In this document: positions 5,660 through 13,426 of the stretch, piece by piece
Layout: every line of letters begins with the position of its first letter
Position numbering within the stretch: position 1 is the first letter of the stretch
From: a virus
DNA: 22,581 nucleotides
Strand: one strand, 5' to 3'
IMG/VR virus record: IMGVR_UViG_3300033153_004012
Location: 1-22,581 of that record
Translations under genes and position numbers: made by a program
The notes under the pieces: model-generated
Database searches by the model: none
What the model saw: the letters and a program-made list of their open reading frames with translations, nothing else
What the model was told of the DNA's origin: nothing

Positions 5660-6149
5660 TAAAGTAATACTATTAGGGAATTGTACAAAAGATGGAGAAT
5701 TAAAGTTTTCTCAGGGAGGCATGGGTATTTATAAAAACAGCTTGGCCGTTAGTAGAAAATTCTCAAAAGACGGTGTGAAGAAAGAGGAAGTTTTATTTAT
5801 TGATTTTACTGCATTTGCACGCACGAGCGAGATATGTAATCAATATTTAAGAAAAGGCTCTAAAATATTAGTTGAGGGTCGTTTAAATTTTGAACAATGG
5901 AATGACCAAGACGGACAAAAACGCTCTAAGCACTCTGTAACAGTTGAAACTTTGCAGATGCTAGACTCAAAAGGTGATAGCACAAGTAACGATAATAATT
6001 CTTATCAGCAACCACAACAACAACAACAAAGCCAAGCACCACAGCAACAGCAAAGTTATCAACAACAGCCTCAGCAGCAAAGTCGCCAGATGCCTAGTAG
6101 TGATTCTGTTCCTGTGATTGACATTAATGAAGATGAAATTCCTTTTTAG
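5652..6149 (+). CDS. ssb: Single-stranded DNA-binding protein (SSB)
   Basis: 165 aa. Residues 1-105 are an OB fold with the family start FNKVILLGNCTKDGELKF, the segment FIDFTAFARTSEICNQYLRK and GSKILVEGRLNFEQW. A Gln-rich linker (about 115-150) leads to an acidic tip ending EDEIPF, the form that recruits replication and repair partners. It binds single-stranded phage DNA during replication and recombination. AGGAGAAG lies just upstream of the ATG at 5652. The linker DNA is a run of CAA/CAG codons and could vary in length by slippage. Confidence 0.95.
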   Translation: MFNKVILLGNCTKDGELKFSQGGMGIYKNSLAVSRKFSKDGVKKEEVLFIDFTAFARTSEICNQYLRKGSKILVEGRLNFEQWNDQDGQKRSKHSVTVETLQMLDSKGDSTSNDNNSYQQPQQQQQSQAPQQQQSYQQQPQQQSRQMPSSDSVPVIDINEDEIPF

Positions 6150-6158
6150 GAAGATGGC

Positions 6159-6938
6159 ATGATAGAAAAAAGAGTATATGGAAAAAGTGAAAACGGTGTT
6201 TCTCGCTATGAGTATCTTCGTGTTTGTTCTTGTGGTGATGAGAAGTGGGTTCGCTATAAACCTAAAGCGGATACACTTTGTAGTGAGTGTAGTAGTAAGC
6301 AGTTGGGTTTTGCTATGAGTCAGAACAATCGCAAAGAGGGAAAAGATAAAGTTGTATATACTCGTACATGTGAAGATTGTGAGGATATCAGAACTGATTT
6401 AAAAGCAAAACCTGCAGAGCCTCAGCTTTGTTCTACTTGCTCTAAAAAAAGGACCGGTGTTGGTGCTTCTAGTGAAGAGTTTGCTCCTGCTCGTATTACT
6501 ATGACTAAAGCGAATGGTAAAGCTAAGACTATGTGGCTTAGGACTTGTGCAAATAAAGAGTGCGGAGAGAGTGCTTATGTTTCTTTTAAGCCGATGAAAG
6601 GTCAGATTTGTCAAGACTGTGCAAGAAGAGTTAGTCATAGTATGAAGGGTAAGATTGTTAAGCGACCTAAAGGAAATAAGCCTCGCACAAAACCCAACAA
6701 GCCTAGAAAAAGAACTGTTAAAAATGTTTCTTCTGAGGCTATTGAAAAGGCTAGAGAAATCAATCGAGAGCATAGAGAAGCTATTTGTGAAGCTAAAGTG
6801 ATTCTTCAAAAGCTTACTGATGATGAAATGGTTGCAAAGTTCTTGGAAACAAATGAAGTTAAAATTGCTCCAGTGTTGTTGGATTCTAGTCCTTTTTCAA
6901 CTGGAATGCAATCATCTAGTTTAAATATAATGAGTTAA
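6159..6938 (+). CDS. Triple zinc-ribbon protein with basic linker
   Basis: 259 aa. Three tandem units share the pattern aromatic-x-x-R-x-C...C...x15-20...C-x-x-C. Unit 1 has C23, C25, C41, C44; unit 2 has C71, C74, C91, C94; unit 3 has C130, C135, C151, C154. Each holds four cysteines suited to one zinc ion. Residues 163-188 are very basic (KIVKRPKGNKPRTKPNKPRK), consistent with nucleic-acid binding. A helical segment (about 190-230) and a Ser-rich tail follow. It is last in the rightward operon and ends 5 bp from the convergent late operon. I do not recognise the family; a DNA- or RNA-binding role is inferred. Confidence 0.75.
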   Translation: MIEKRVYGKSENGVSRYEYLRVCSCGDEKWVRYKPKADTLCSECSSKQLGFAMSQNNRKEGKDKVVYTRTCEDCEDIRTDLKAKPAEPQLCSTCSKKRTGVGASSEEFAPARITMTKANGKAKTMWLRTCANKECGESAYVSFKPMKGQICQDCARRVSHSMKGKIVKRPKGNKPRTKPNKPRKRTVKNVSSEAIEKAREINREHREAICEAKVILQKLTDDEMVAKFLETNEVKIAPVLLDSSPFSTGMQSSSLNIMS

Positions 6939-6943
6939 TGTGA

Positions 6944-7318
6944 TTAATTTATCCCAATTGAAACTAAATAGCTACTCACATTAAAGTTAGGGCATGTTTT
7001 AGAGCTTATTTCGTTATGTCCTACGATCTCATCGGCTTTGAAGTTTTTATCTTTTAAGAGCTTCTCTAAGCTGATGAATTGTGCATGAGTGAAGCTATCT
7101 GTTCCAATAAGACAAATACCTAGAGCATCATTATGACCTCTTGCGTGTGAACCTTTCCAGTATTCAGGTCTGCCGTTTTCGATAGTGCCGTCTTCTAAGA
7201 TAATATAGTGATAACCTACGCCGTCCCAACCTCTTGCCAGATGCCATTTGTGGATAGTCTCTGCGTTATCTCCGCGACCTTGTGGTGAATCACTGCAATG
7301 TATTACTGCTTTTATCAT
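6944..7318 (-). CDS. Endolysin: N-acetylmuramoyl-L-alanine amidase (T7 lysozyme-like)
   Basis: 124 aa, a single Amidase_2 domain. IHCSDSPQG supplies the first zinc ligand H7, VGHNE gives H101 and SSKTCPNF gives C109. Y36 (GVGYHYII) and K107 match the catalytic Tyr and Lys of T7 lysozyme. GSHARGHNDALGICLIG is the central family motif. It cuts the amide bond between muramic acid and the stem peptide. There is no signal peptide, so it needs the holin to reach the wall. It is the last gene of the leftward late operon; its start overlaps the previous stop (ATGA). It converges with the zinc-ribbon gene with no visible terminator between. Confidence 0.93.
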   Translation of the reverse strand: MIKAVIHCSDSPQGRGDNAETIHKWHLARGWDGVGYHYIILEDGTIENGRPEYWKGSHARGHNDALGICLIGTDSFTHAQFISLEKLLKDKNFKADEIVGHNEISSKTCPNFNVSSYLVSIGIN

Positions 7319-7737
7319 TTCTTAATTCTCCCTTTTAGATATGTTATTTGAGTTTCATTTTTGCTCACTTTTTCTAACAAATAGATATGATTTTTTTTTA
7401 TTTCTTGTAGAATATCTTTTACCATTGATTTTTGCTCTGCATCTTTCGTTAGTTCTCTCTCTGCTTGCACAGCAATATGTGTCGCATTTTCTTCGCTTAG
7501 TCTGAAATGATCTAAAGTTATCCACGTGCCAAAGCCTAAAGCGATGGCAATAACCCCATAAAGAGTTGTTCTTAAATTAGCTAACTTTGAGTGAACTGGC
7601 AAAAACTTTTCAATATGGGTTACAAGCTTATCAACATCTTTTGTTGTTCGTTCCTGAAGTGCAACAAGTTGTCCTATTGCGACAGTATTGTCGATTGTCT
7701 CTTGTGATTTTTCTCTTCTCTCTTCTGAATCACTCAT
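7315..7737 (-). CDS. Single-span membrane protein with coiled coil (lysis cassette)
   Basis: 140 aa from the ATG at 7737, which has AAGGA 6 nt upstream and overlaps the previous stop as ATGA; an ATG at 7743 is too close to the ribosome site. A long helix precedes a hydrophobic span (TLYGVIAIALGFGTWITL, about residues 60-78) and a C-terminal coiled coil (DILQEIKKNHIYLLEKVSKN). It sits between the o-spanin and the amidase. It could be a second holin, an antiholin or a membrane scaffold; the sequence does not decide. Confidence 0.7.
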   Translation of the reverse strand: MSDSEERREKSQETIDNTVAIGQLVALQERTTKDVDKLVTHIEKFLPVHSKLANLRTTLYGVIAIALGFGTWITLDHFRLSEENATHIAVQAERELTKDAEQKSMVKDILQEIKKNHIYLLEKVSKNETQITYLKGRIKK

Positions 7738-7970
7738 TGACATTCCTTGTTCGCTTGTTTTAACGCATAGTTACATCTTATCAACTCTGTGAGTGCTTGT
7801 GTTCTGTCTCCAGAGTAGTTACATTCTACTTTTTTTATTTTACATTTTACGGGAACTTTTTGAACTACTACTTTTGTTATTACTACGGGTGTGCAATCTT
7901 CTTTACAGCCCGATATCAATAACATTATCGAGAATACTATTAATATTTTCGCATTCACTAGCGTTTTCAT
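7734..7970 (-). CDS. Outer-membrane spanin subunit (Rz1-like lipoprotein)
   Basis: 78 aa. The N-terminus KILIVFSIMLLISGC has the positive start, hydrophobic core and lipobox (L-I-S-G-C, lipidated Cys22) of an outer-membrane lipoprotein. Five further cysteines may form disulfides. The gene starts inside the 3' end of the i-spanin gene in another frame (68-nt overlap), the classic Rz/Rz1 arrangement. Paired with the i-spanin, it would span the periplasm and disrupt the outer membrane in the last step of lysis. This supports a Gram-negative host. Confidence 0.8.
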   Translation of the reverse strand: MKTLVNAKILIVFSIMLLISGCKEDCTPVVITKVVVQKVPVKCKIKKVECNYSGDRTQALTELIRCNYALKQANKECQ

Positions 7971-8274
7971 CTAAGTCCTTTGTATAGATTTTTATATATT
8001 TTGTAACTGTCTCTGGTTTCATAGCTTTGATATATGCCTGATGTTTTTTGTCTGTATCAAGTCGGTCTTTTTCAACTGTCTCATTGTATAGAATTATAGC
8101 ATTTTCTAGTGATTGTTCGTTAGTTATACTCACAAGCAATTCAGATGCTTTTTTATCCCGCTTTTCTGTCATTTCTTGCAAGTCATCTTGTAGAGAGTTC
8201 CTGGACCATAATAAACCTACAATGATTAATCCTAGAGCTAATAGCATGTAGTCTTTTATATTGAAGCTTGGCAT
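7903..8274 (-). CDS. Inner-membrane spanin subunit (Rz-like)
   Basis: 123 aa. One N-terminal span (YMLLALGLIIVGLLW, about residues 9-23) is followed by a periplasmic coiled coil (LQDDLQEMTEKRDKKASELL) and a polar C-terminal domain, the usual Rz topology. Its start shares bases with the holin-candidate stop (TAATG), and its 3' end encodes the start of the o-spanin in another frame. Identification rests on topology, size and the overlap rather than sequence similarity. Confidence 0.78.
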   Translation of the reverse strand: MPSFNIKDYMLLALGLIIVGLLWSRNSLQDDLQEMTEKRDKKASELLVSITNEQSLENAIILYNETVEKDRLDTDKKHQAYIKAMKPETVTKYIKIYTKDLDENASECENINSILDNVIDIGL

Positions 8275-8492
8275 TACTTTTTAAACCTCTCTATCACGAT
8301 TTTCATAAGTTGTAAAAGTTCTTCACTTCTTAGCATGAAAGCGATTGTTATGACAACAAAGAATAAACCAGTAGTATAAACTATTGGCTCTGGTTTATCT
8401 GAAAAGACTGAATAAGCAAATGCTGATAAAAAAGTAACAAATGCAAACCAGCTTTTGTAATTTTTTGGCATTTTTGATTCTTCGTTGTTCAT
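8274..8492 (-). CDS. Holin candidate, two membrane spans
   Basis: 72 aa with spans at about residues 16-31 (FAFVTFLSAFAYSVFS) and 37-53 (IVYTTGLFFVVITIAFM), a short charged N-terminus and a basic C-terminus (ERFKK). Size, topology and its place immediately before the spanins and endolysin fit a class II-like holin that permeabilises the inner membrane. AAGG lies 7 nt before the ATG. A 77-nt gap separates it from the tail-fibre partner gene and contains only a weak 6-bp stem-loop (8521-8551). Confidence 0.68.
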   Translation of the reverse strand: MNNEESKMPKNYKSWFAFVTFLSAFAYSVFSDKPEPIVYTTGLFFVVITIAFMLRSEELLQLMKIVIERFKK

Positions 8493-8569
8493 ATCTAAAC
8501 CTTATTATTTTATATCTCTACTCACTGTTAATGTTTAATAAAAGTAGTGAGATTTACAGCCACTCTTCA

Positions 8570-8992
8570 TTAGACTTGTTCCACATAATAATCGAAAGGT
8601 ATATTTTCTTTTATCTCAGCAATTGCTTCTTCGATAGTCGGCAGAGTTCTCTTGCCTTGTGATACTTGATGTATTTGTTCCTCAATATATTTCCATATAG
8701 CAGACACTAACACTCCAAGAGTTTCACATTGCGCTCTATATGAATTTTCATAGCCTAAATATTTTCCGATTGAATTGATGTCATCATAACCTAGCATTAG
8801 AGCTTCATGATCAAGATGCTTTTTAATTGCTTCTTTAATAGATACTACTATCTCTTCATCGGTTTTATGCAATAATGCTTTTAATAGTTTATCAGGCTCT
8901 TCACCGATTGTGTATTGTATAAATCCTTCCGGGATTATTGTGCCACTTCCGATTTCCGCTTTTTGCTCTATGATTTTATAAAAAGTTTTCAT
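8570..8992 (-). CDS. Tail-fibre-associated protein (assembly or chaperone-like)
   Basis: 140 aa. The C-terminal part contains KKHLDHEALMLGYDDINSIG, then Y-x-x-SYRAQCETLGVLVSAIWKY. This resembles the A-x-x-x-GYDSI...Y...F-x-A-E...W-R-x-A-V-W region of phage tail-fibre partner proteins. Its ATG overlaps the stop of the fibre gene (TAATG at 8992), so the pair is translated together, which fits an assembly factor for that fibre. The N-terminal 45 residues look beta-rich. Confidence 0.6.
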   Translation of the reverse strand: MKTFYKIIEQKAEIGSGTIIPEGFIQYTIGEEPDKLLKALLHKTDEEIVVSIKEAIKKHLDHEALMLGYDDINSIGKYLGYENSYRAQCETLGVLVSAIWKYIEEQIHQVSQGKRTLPTIEEAIAEIKENIPFDYYVEQV

Positions 8993-9987
8993 TAGTTTAA
9001 TCCTCCTATTACAATAACTGAAATTTCATTAAAGTCTGATTCTGCAGCAGTACTATCTTCACTTACTATTTTAAATAATGATGTTGTTCTTCCTGCTACT
9101 TCCCCAATGTGACCAGGATTTGTAGTATCATTTCTATAGCTTGTTCCGACTACTGCAAAATTAGTGTCGTTCATTGTTCCCTCAAAGTTGATAGTGTATT
9201 GACCTAGAGCTGTTCTTATGACCGAAGAAATATTAAGACCGTCTAGTATGACACCGTTAGTGCTGTTAAATCTCACCCATGCTGTGCATTGATTTTTAAT
9301 AGAATCGCCATTAACTTTGAGAATCTTCTCGCCTGCATTTTGCCCTGCAAATTCTTCATCAGCATCATTGAGTCTAGTATCAGCAAGATTTATGCTTTCA
9401 ATTATGTCTATGCTATCACAAAGTAGCCATTTTTTTGATTCAGGAGAGATTAAAATTCCTGTGCCTGCGCTTGTTTTTATTGTTAAATCTTGAAGAGTAT
9501 CATTTAAAATTATAAAATCTTTTTCTTCATCACTCATTATAATATTAATCGCACCTGTTAAAACTACACCAGTATCGGTAATGATTACTTTGCCGAAATT
9601 GTTTTGATCCGTTGTAAGCGTATAATCACTATCTGCTGATATATTATGAGTTACTGTATTCATTCTCCACTGGTCAATTTGCCAAAAAGTAGGATTTGAT
9701 AATGGATCATTGCCTTGATTGCCGTCAGATAAAGAACGATAGATATTTTGATCTCTCATAATTCTTGCATGTTTTTTATACGATACTGCTGCATCATATT
9801 GCCATGCTCCGTTTTCTTTAGAGAAGTGCATACCTCTATATAATTCTTTGAAGTATCTATTCATGTCTGCCGATTTTGGTATTGATTGGAATAAGTACCC
9901 GTCATCAACTAATGATGTTGCCGGTGTGCCTTGATTTGTTCCGTTTAAATCAATACCGTCTATTAAGTTTGGATTCGATATAGCCAT
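8992..9987 (-). CDS. Tail fibre / receptor-binding protein
   Basis: 331 aa behind AAAGGAAAAATAG. The N-terminal third carries a baseplate-attachment-like part (SIPKSADMNRYFKELYRGMH) and a segment typical of fibres (WQYDAAVSYKKHARIMRD, then NPTFWQIDQW). A beta-rich repetitive middle follows. The C-terminus (TAWVRFNSTNGVILDG, then YTINFEGTMNDTNFAVVGTSYR) matches the knob-like domain common at the tips of phage fibres. It likely recognises the host surface. It lies after the baseplate genes and before its partner gene. Confidence 0.82.
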   Translation of the reverse strand: MAISNPNLIDGIDLNGTNQGTPATSLVDDGYLFQSIPKSADMNRYFKELYRGMHFSKENGAWQYDAAVSYKKHARIMRDQNIYRSLSDGNQGNDPLSNPTFWQIDQWRMNTVTHNISADSDYTLTTDQNNFGKVIITDTGVVLTGAINIIMSDEEKDFIILNDTLQDLTIKTSAGTGILISPESKKWLLCDSIDIIESINLADTRLNDADEEFAGQNAGEKILKVNGDSIKNQCTAWVRFNSTNGVILDGLNISSVIRTALGQYTINFEGTMNDTNFAVVGTSYRNDTTNPGHIGEVAGRTTSLFKIVSEDSTAAESDFNEISVIVIGGLN

Positions 9988-10008
9988 CTATTTTTCCTTT
10001 ATTTTAAT

Positions 10009-10632
10009 TTACCACGGTTCTATAAAAGAAACCGTATCCCAAGCTGTAACATCCCATTGAAAGGGCTGATTATCAGAAGTTCCTAAGAAGCCTTTTTTGA
10101 CTGTTAAGTTGTCAATTTTATCTAAAAGAAATTCTAGTAGGTTTTTCTCTATCTGCGTTAATGTTTTTAGAATTACAATATCGTAAGAACTAGGTTTATT
10201 AACTATGTACACTGAAGCATCTGCTAGTTTTCCAATAAGACTAGACCAATCATCGACCGTGCCATTAAAAGTCATCAGTGTTGCGACAGCTCTTAAAAGT
10301 CTTGAATATTCTAAGTTTGTTAAAGGTCTGATATCTTCGCTCCCAAGAGTGAAGAAGGGTGTAGTATCCCAGCCTAAAACATCCCATTGCATAAAGCCTT
10401 CACCAGAAGTGCCTATCTCTAGTATAGGTCTAGGATATATGCCTAAAAGCTTTCCCAATTCATCTAATACTACAGTGCTTTCAGAATTTAAGTTCTTTAA
10501 ATCTTTTATTAGTTCTATGTCCGTTACAGATTTATCAAATATGCTTGTCGTGAATCTTACAATGTTTTTATAGTTATTAGCATTTGCAAATTTTGGAGTA
10601 ATTCTGCTTACTGCTAAATCTTGAAATGTCAT
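10009..10632 (-). CDS. Baseplate protein, DUF2612-like
   Basis: 207 aa, directly after gpJ and overlapping it as ATGA, the position of gpI/DUF2612 proteins that link the baseplate wedge to the fibres. LDELGKLLGIYPRP at the front and NLEYSRLLRAVATLMTFNGT, followed by IGKLADASVYIVN, are typical of DUF2612. A WD-motif occurs twice, as FMQWDVLGWDTTPF near residue 80 and FQWDVTAWDTVSF near the C-terminus. This suggests an internal repeat. Confidence 0.78.
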   Translation of the reverse strand: MTFQDLAVSRITPKFANANNYKNIVRFTTSIFDKSVTDIELIKDLKNLNSESTVVLDELGKLLGIYPRPILEIGTSGEGFMQWDVLGWDTTPFFTLGSEDIRPLTNLEYSRLLRAVATLMTFNGTVDDWSSLIGKLADASVYIVNKPSSYDIVILKTLTQIEKNLLEFLLDKIDNLTVKKGFLGTSDNQPFQWDVTAWDTVSFIEPW

Positions 10633-11750
10633 GAGGCTGTCACATTAGATAGATTTGTCACAAACAACTCTTTAAAAGTAGAATTTAAACTAACTGCAGA
10701 CGCATTCAAAAGAATACTTACTGCTGTCACTCCCTGAATAAAACAAACTGCTTCAACTTTCTGAATGATTGCATCTTCGCCAATTTTCAATGAATCAAAA
10801 TAAGCTACAATGTTATCTCTTATTTCATCAAAACCTGTGTCAGAGTTAAATGTTGAGTCTGTCGTGATTGTTGCTGCAACAACTGTTAATAATTCAGTAG
10901 GTATATTATATGAAACCACATAAGAAATAGAACTATCTACATCACTTATTATTGTTTGAGAAATATCTCCAAAACTTGGATTCCCTACTCCCATATAACG
11001 GTAAACTATCTTTGCTATTTCTGCTTGATTTCCACCTTGAACAACTGGACTGAAATATCTTGCCGGAACTCCGTCAATTGTTGAGTCTGTATTGTTATCT
11101 AGTATTGCAACTTTTGTAGTATTTTGCAATTCTGTTAAAGCTAGAAATAATCCCTCTTTTAGATTATTCGTAAATGGTGATCCTATGAATTGAAGTCGTG
11201 TTCTTAATACTGAGTCGCTTTCGCTGTCAAAGCCTACTTCTGCGTCAGTTTGATTAGTTGCACTCGTGATGCCTGTGATTGCTGTTTTAAGGCTGATTGT
11301 CTCTGTCGGGCATATCACTCCTATTTTTACACTTGTAGCACTTACAAACGCTTCACCACTTGCAATGATTGTATCAAAGTCCGTTAAAAACTCTTCATTA
11401 TTATCACTACAAACTAAAATAGTGTTTTTTGGAACAATTGTTGTATTAACACCTTCAAATTTTACAAACACTATACTTGATTGATTTTCTTTTCTTTCTT
11501 GATTTTTAACTAGAGCCAAATTGTCAAGATTTAATTCTGTTGCATCAGTGATAGTGTTTTGAGTGAAAGCATCTGCTACATTCTGCTGGTTTCTCACATC
11601 CATTTCGGATGTTATTGCAATAAGTTCACCAGCCGCACTACTTGGCGACACATCAACATCACCTGTTTTTTCAGAGTATGATGCAGTATTGTTTTTTACT
11701 GCTTCTTCTAATGTGTCAATATTTACACCGCTTTCTGTAATTATTGCCAT
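10629..11750 (-). CDS. Baseplate wedge protein, gpJ-like
   Basis: 373 aa. The N-terminus resembles Baseplate_J proteins (SPSSAAGELIAITSEMDVRN, TDATELNLDNLALVKNQERK). A beta-rich insertion domain (VPKNTILVCSDNNEEF) is followed by the conserved LRTRLQFIGSP and the VPARYFSPVVQGGNQAEIA region. It forms the wedge that rearranges on tail contraction. It sits directly after the second gp25-like gene and before the DUF2612-like gene, the standard gp25-J-I order. Confidence 0.9.
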   Translation of the reverse strand: MAIITESGVNIDTLEEAVKNNTASYSEKTGDVDVSPSSAAGELIAITSEMDVRNQQNVADAFTQNTITDATELNLDNLALVKNQERKENQSSIVFVKFEGVNTTIVPKNTILVCSDNNEEFLTDFDTIIASGEAFVSATSVKIGVICPTETISLKTAITGITSATNQTDAEVGFDSESDSVLRTRLQFIGSPFTNNLKEGLFLALTELQNTTKVAILDNNTDSTIDGVPARYFSPVVQGGNQAEIAKIVYRYMGVGNPSFGDISQTIISDVDSSISYVVSYNIPTELLTVVAATITTDSTFNSDTGFDEIRDNIVAYFDSLKIGEDAIIQKVEAVCFIQGVTAVSILLNASAVSLNSTFKELFVTNLSNVTAS

Positions 11751-11751
11751 T

Positions 11752-12120
11752 TTATGCCCCTAGTGAAAAGTTAAAGTTTTGAGTAATGTTGTTTTCTGAT
11801 ACAACATCAAAACTAATAAGATAGTTTCTCGTACTATCAATATCTATTTTAAAATTCAAAAAATCTTTAAAATAAACTAATACCTTAATCTTACCATAAT
11901 AAATTGTTTCTAGCGATGTTAAATCAAAATCTTTTCTTAGTATTTGCTCATAAGGAATTCCCATTGTTTCATCATATGCGAAATCTTCAGTATATGTACT
12001 AAATAGTAATTCTACTTGCTGAAACAATAAATCATCACGACTAGTAATTTTTGACAATGGCAATTCAATATCAAATTCGCCTTCATTTTGTTCGCTTGTT
12101 TTATAATCTATAATTGCCAT
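11752..12120 (-). CDS. gp25/gpW-like baseplate wedge protein, copy B
   Basis: 122 aa. MAIIDYKTSEQNEGEFDIEL, then [32 protein letters not shown] and VYFKDFLNFKIDIDSTRNY resemble the small wedge proteins of the gp25/GPW superfamily. The gene precedes gpJ as expected. It is clearly paralogous to the protein at 13427-13843 over about 110 residues, roughly half identical by eye. The two copies flank a fibre cassette. This is the copy in the canonical position next to gpJ. Confidence 0.75.
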   Translation of the reverse strand: MAIIDYKTSEQNEGEFDIELPLSKITSRDDLLFQQVELLFSTYTEDFAYDETMGIPYEQILRKDFDLTSLETIYYGKIKVLVYFKDFLNFKIDIDSTRNYLISFDVVSENNITQNFNFSLGA

Positions 12121-12121
12121 T

Positions 12122-12190
12122 TTAAACCTTTTCTATGTGTTTAACTTCATAATCTGGTAAGTTGTCTGAGTAGCTTACTTCGCATTTCAT
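12122..12190 (-). CDS. Very small ORF, 22 aa, in the fibre cassette
   Basis: Starts at ATG 12190, overlapping the stop of the preceding gene (TAATG), and ends 2 nt before the gp25-like copy B. The peptide is MKCEVSYSDNLPDYEVKHIE plus KV. The overlap and the ribosome site AAAAGG for the next gene inside its end suggest that it is translated or serves for coupling. No function can be assigned. Confidence 0.4.
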   Translation of the reverse strand: MKCEVSYSDNLPDYEVKHIEKV

Positions 12191-12450
12191 TACAATTGTG
12201 CTTTTAGATTATCAATAGCCACCCTAGCTTCTGCTCTTATAGTTGCCACCTCAGTTGGAATAGCTACTGATGTTTCTGCAAACCTTACTACATACCAATC
12301 TGTATAAGATAAATATTTTAAATTTGTATCTATCTGGTCTTTGATTGTTTGAGTGGCTTGTTCTTCTTGTGTCTTGATAGCATCAGCTTCTCTTTGACTT
12401 ATTTCTTCTGGTGTTAAGTCTACTAACGCACCATTTACTAACTTTTGCAT
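12190..12450 (-). CDS. Fibre-associated small protein (tail assembly-like)
   Basis: 86 aa behind AAAGGATAATC. MQKLVNGALVDLTPEEISQR resembles the start of many phage tail-fibre assembly proteins. YTDWYVVRFAETSVAIPTEV followed by a helical tail matches the DWYV-x-R-x-x-E-x-G/S-x-x-IP pattern found C-terminally in them. It lies 2 nt after the collagen-like fibre gene and probably serves that fibre. Confidence 0.62.
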   Translation of the reverse strand: MQKLVNGALVDLTPEEISQREADAIKTQEEQATQTIKDQIDTNLKYLSYTDWYVVRFAETSVAIPTEVATIRAEARVAIDNLKAQL

Positions 12451-12452
12451 GA

Positions 12453-13418
12453 TTATCCTTTAATACCGTATAGTGAGAATGTGCCTGAGTCTATTGTTCC
12501 ACTATTGGCATACATTCTTACAGCATCATTTGCAATAGAACTATTGAACGAACCTTGCCCTCTTGCATAAGTAGCACTTCCTACTGCACCAGTATCTACT
12601 GAAGTTACTTGTGCCATGTATGTTGTTGGAACTGCTGATGTTAGATTATTTATGTTAATTTCTCCATCAGCTATTGTGGTATCAAGAATGTCTAATGCTA
12701 AAATACAGTATGTTACTCCACCACCACCTGAAACCTTATCAGCTATGCCATCAGGAACAAAATCATATCCAACAGAATAAGATGTTGTTGTTTCATCTGT
12801 TGAACTTGCTGATACCATCAACCTATATTGACTTGCTGATGTAGTGTTTACTTCATTAAACATCAGTTTATATCTACTATACCCACTTAACCCTGTAAAC
12901 TCTACACTACTAACACTGCTTGTAACCTCAGTAGTAGATATAAGCTCCATTGAGCCACCACCGCCACCAGTAGCATTAACAATAGGATTAGCTGGGTCTG
13001 TTGCATCAACTGTAACATTTGTTCCAGCTACTACTGTTAATACTTGTCCATCTGCTCCATCATCACCAGTTGCACCTTGAATACCTTGTTCCCCTTGTAT
13101 TCCTTGGTCTCCCTGAATACCTTGGTCTCCTGTATCTCCTGTTAATCCTGCATCACCTTGAATGCCTTGCTCGCCTTGTTCACCTTGTGAGCCTGTATCA
13201 CCTTGAATGCCTTGCTCACCTTGAATACCTTGGTCTCCTGTTGGTCCAGTACCACCCTGAATACCCTGTTCGCCTTGCTCACCTTGTGGACCGGGAACAC
13301 CATCGTATTCATTAAGGTCTTTCATTGTCATCACTTTATTGTCTGAAATGCCTCCACCGATAAAAATCTCACCCACTTCACCGCTTGATAAATAATTTTG
13401 TATATTTCTTTTTTCCAT
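12453..13418 (-). CDS. Collagen-like tail fibre protein
   Basis: 321 aa. Residues 1-39 form an anchor-like region ([20 protein letters not shown]). About 28 uninterrupted Gly-x-y triplets (residues 40-124), rich in GEQ, GIQ and GDQ, should fold as a collagen-type triple helix. A Gly hinge (GGGGS) leads to a C-terminal beta domain (about 155-321) ending [11 protein letters not shown], typical of trimeric phage fibre tips. It probably forms a flexible side fibre for host binding. It lies between two gp25-like paralogues, away from the main fibre gene. AGGATTAATT precedes the ATG. Confidence 0.85.
   Translation of the reverse strand: MEKRNIQNYLSSGEVGEIFIGGGISDNKVMTMKDLNEYDGVPGPQGEQGEQGIQGGTGPTGDQGIQGEQGIQGDTGSQGEQGEQGIQGDAGLTGDTGDQGIQGDQGIQGEQGIQGATGDDGADGQVLTVVAGTNVTVDATDPANPIVNATGGGGGSMELISTTEVTSSVSSVEFTGLSGYSRYKLMFNEVNTTSASQYRLMVSASSTDETTTSYSVGYDFVPDGIADKVSGGGGVTYCILALDILDTTIADGEININNLTSAVPTTYMAQVTSVDTGAVGSATYARGQGSFNSSIANDAVRMYANSGTIDSGTFSLYGIKG
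13050..13301 (-). repeat. Collagen-type Gly-x-y coding repeat
   Basis: Imperfect 9-nt units such as plus-strand CCTTGAATA and CCTTGTTCG recur through about 250 nt and encode the Gly-x-y triplets. Several longer blocks (for instance TGAATGCCTTGCTC) occur more than once. Such repeats can expand or contract by slippage or recombination, changing fibre length in steps of a triplet. Confidence 0.85.
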
Positions 13419-13426
13419 AATTAATC

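Noticed and set aside
6939-6943. Bidirectional terminator between the convergent operons
   Set aside because: Only 5 bp separate the stops and no stem-loop with a T-tract was found there. Termination must lie within the opposing genes or use another mechanism.
13050-13301. CRISPR-like repeats
   Set aside because: Units are 9-18 nt, contiguous and in frame with Gly-x-y triplets; there are no unique spacers.
13019-13315. Plus-strand 98-aa Leu/Tyr-rich reading frame
   Set aside because: It is the antisense shadow of the collagen repeat, and its composition follows from the Gly-x-y codons.
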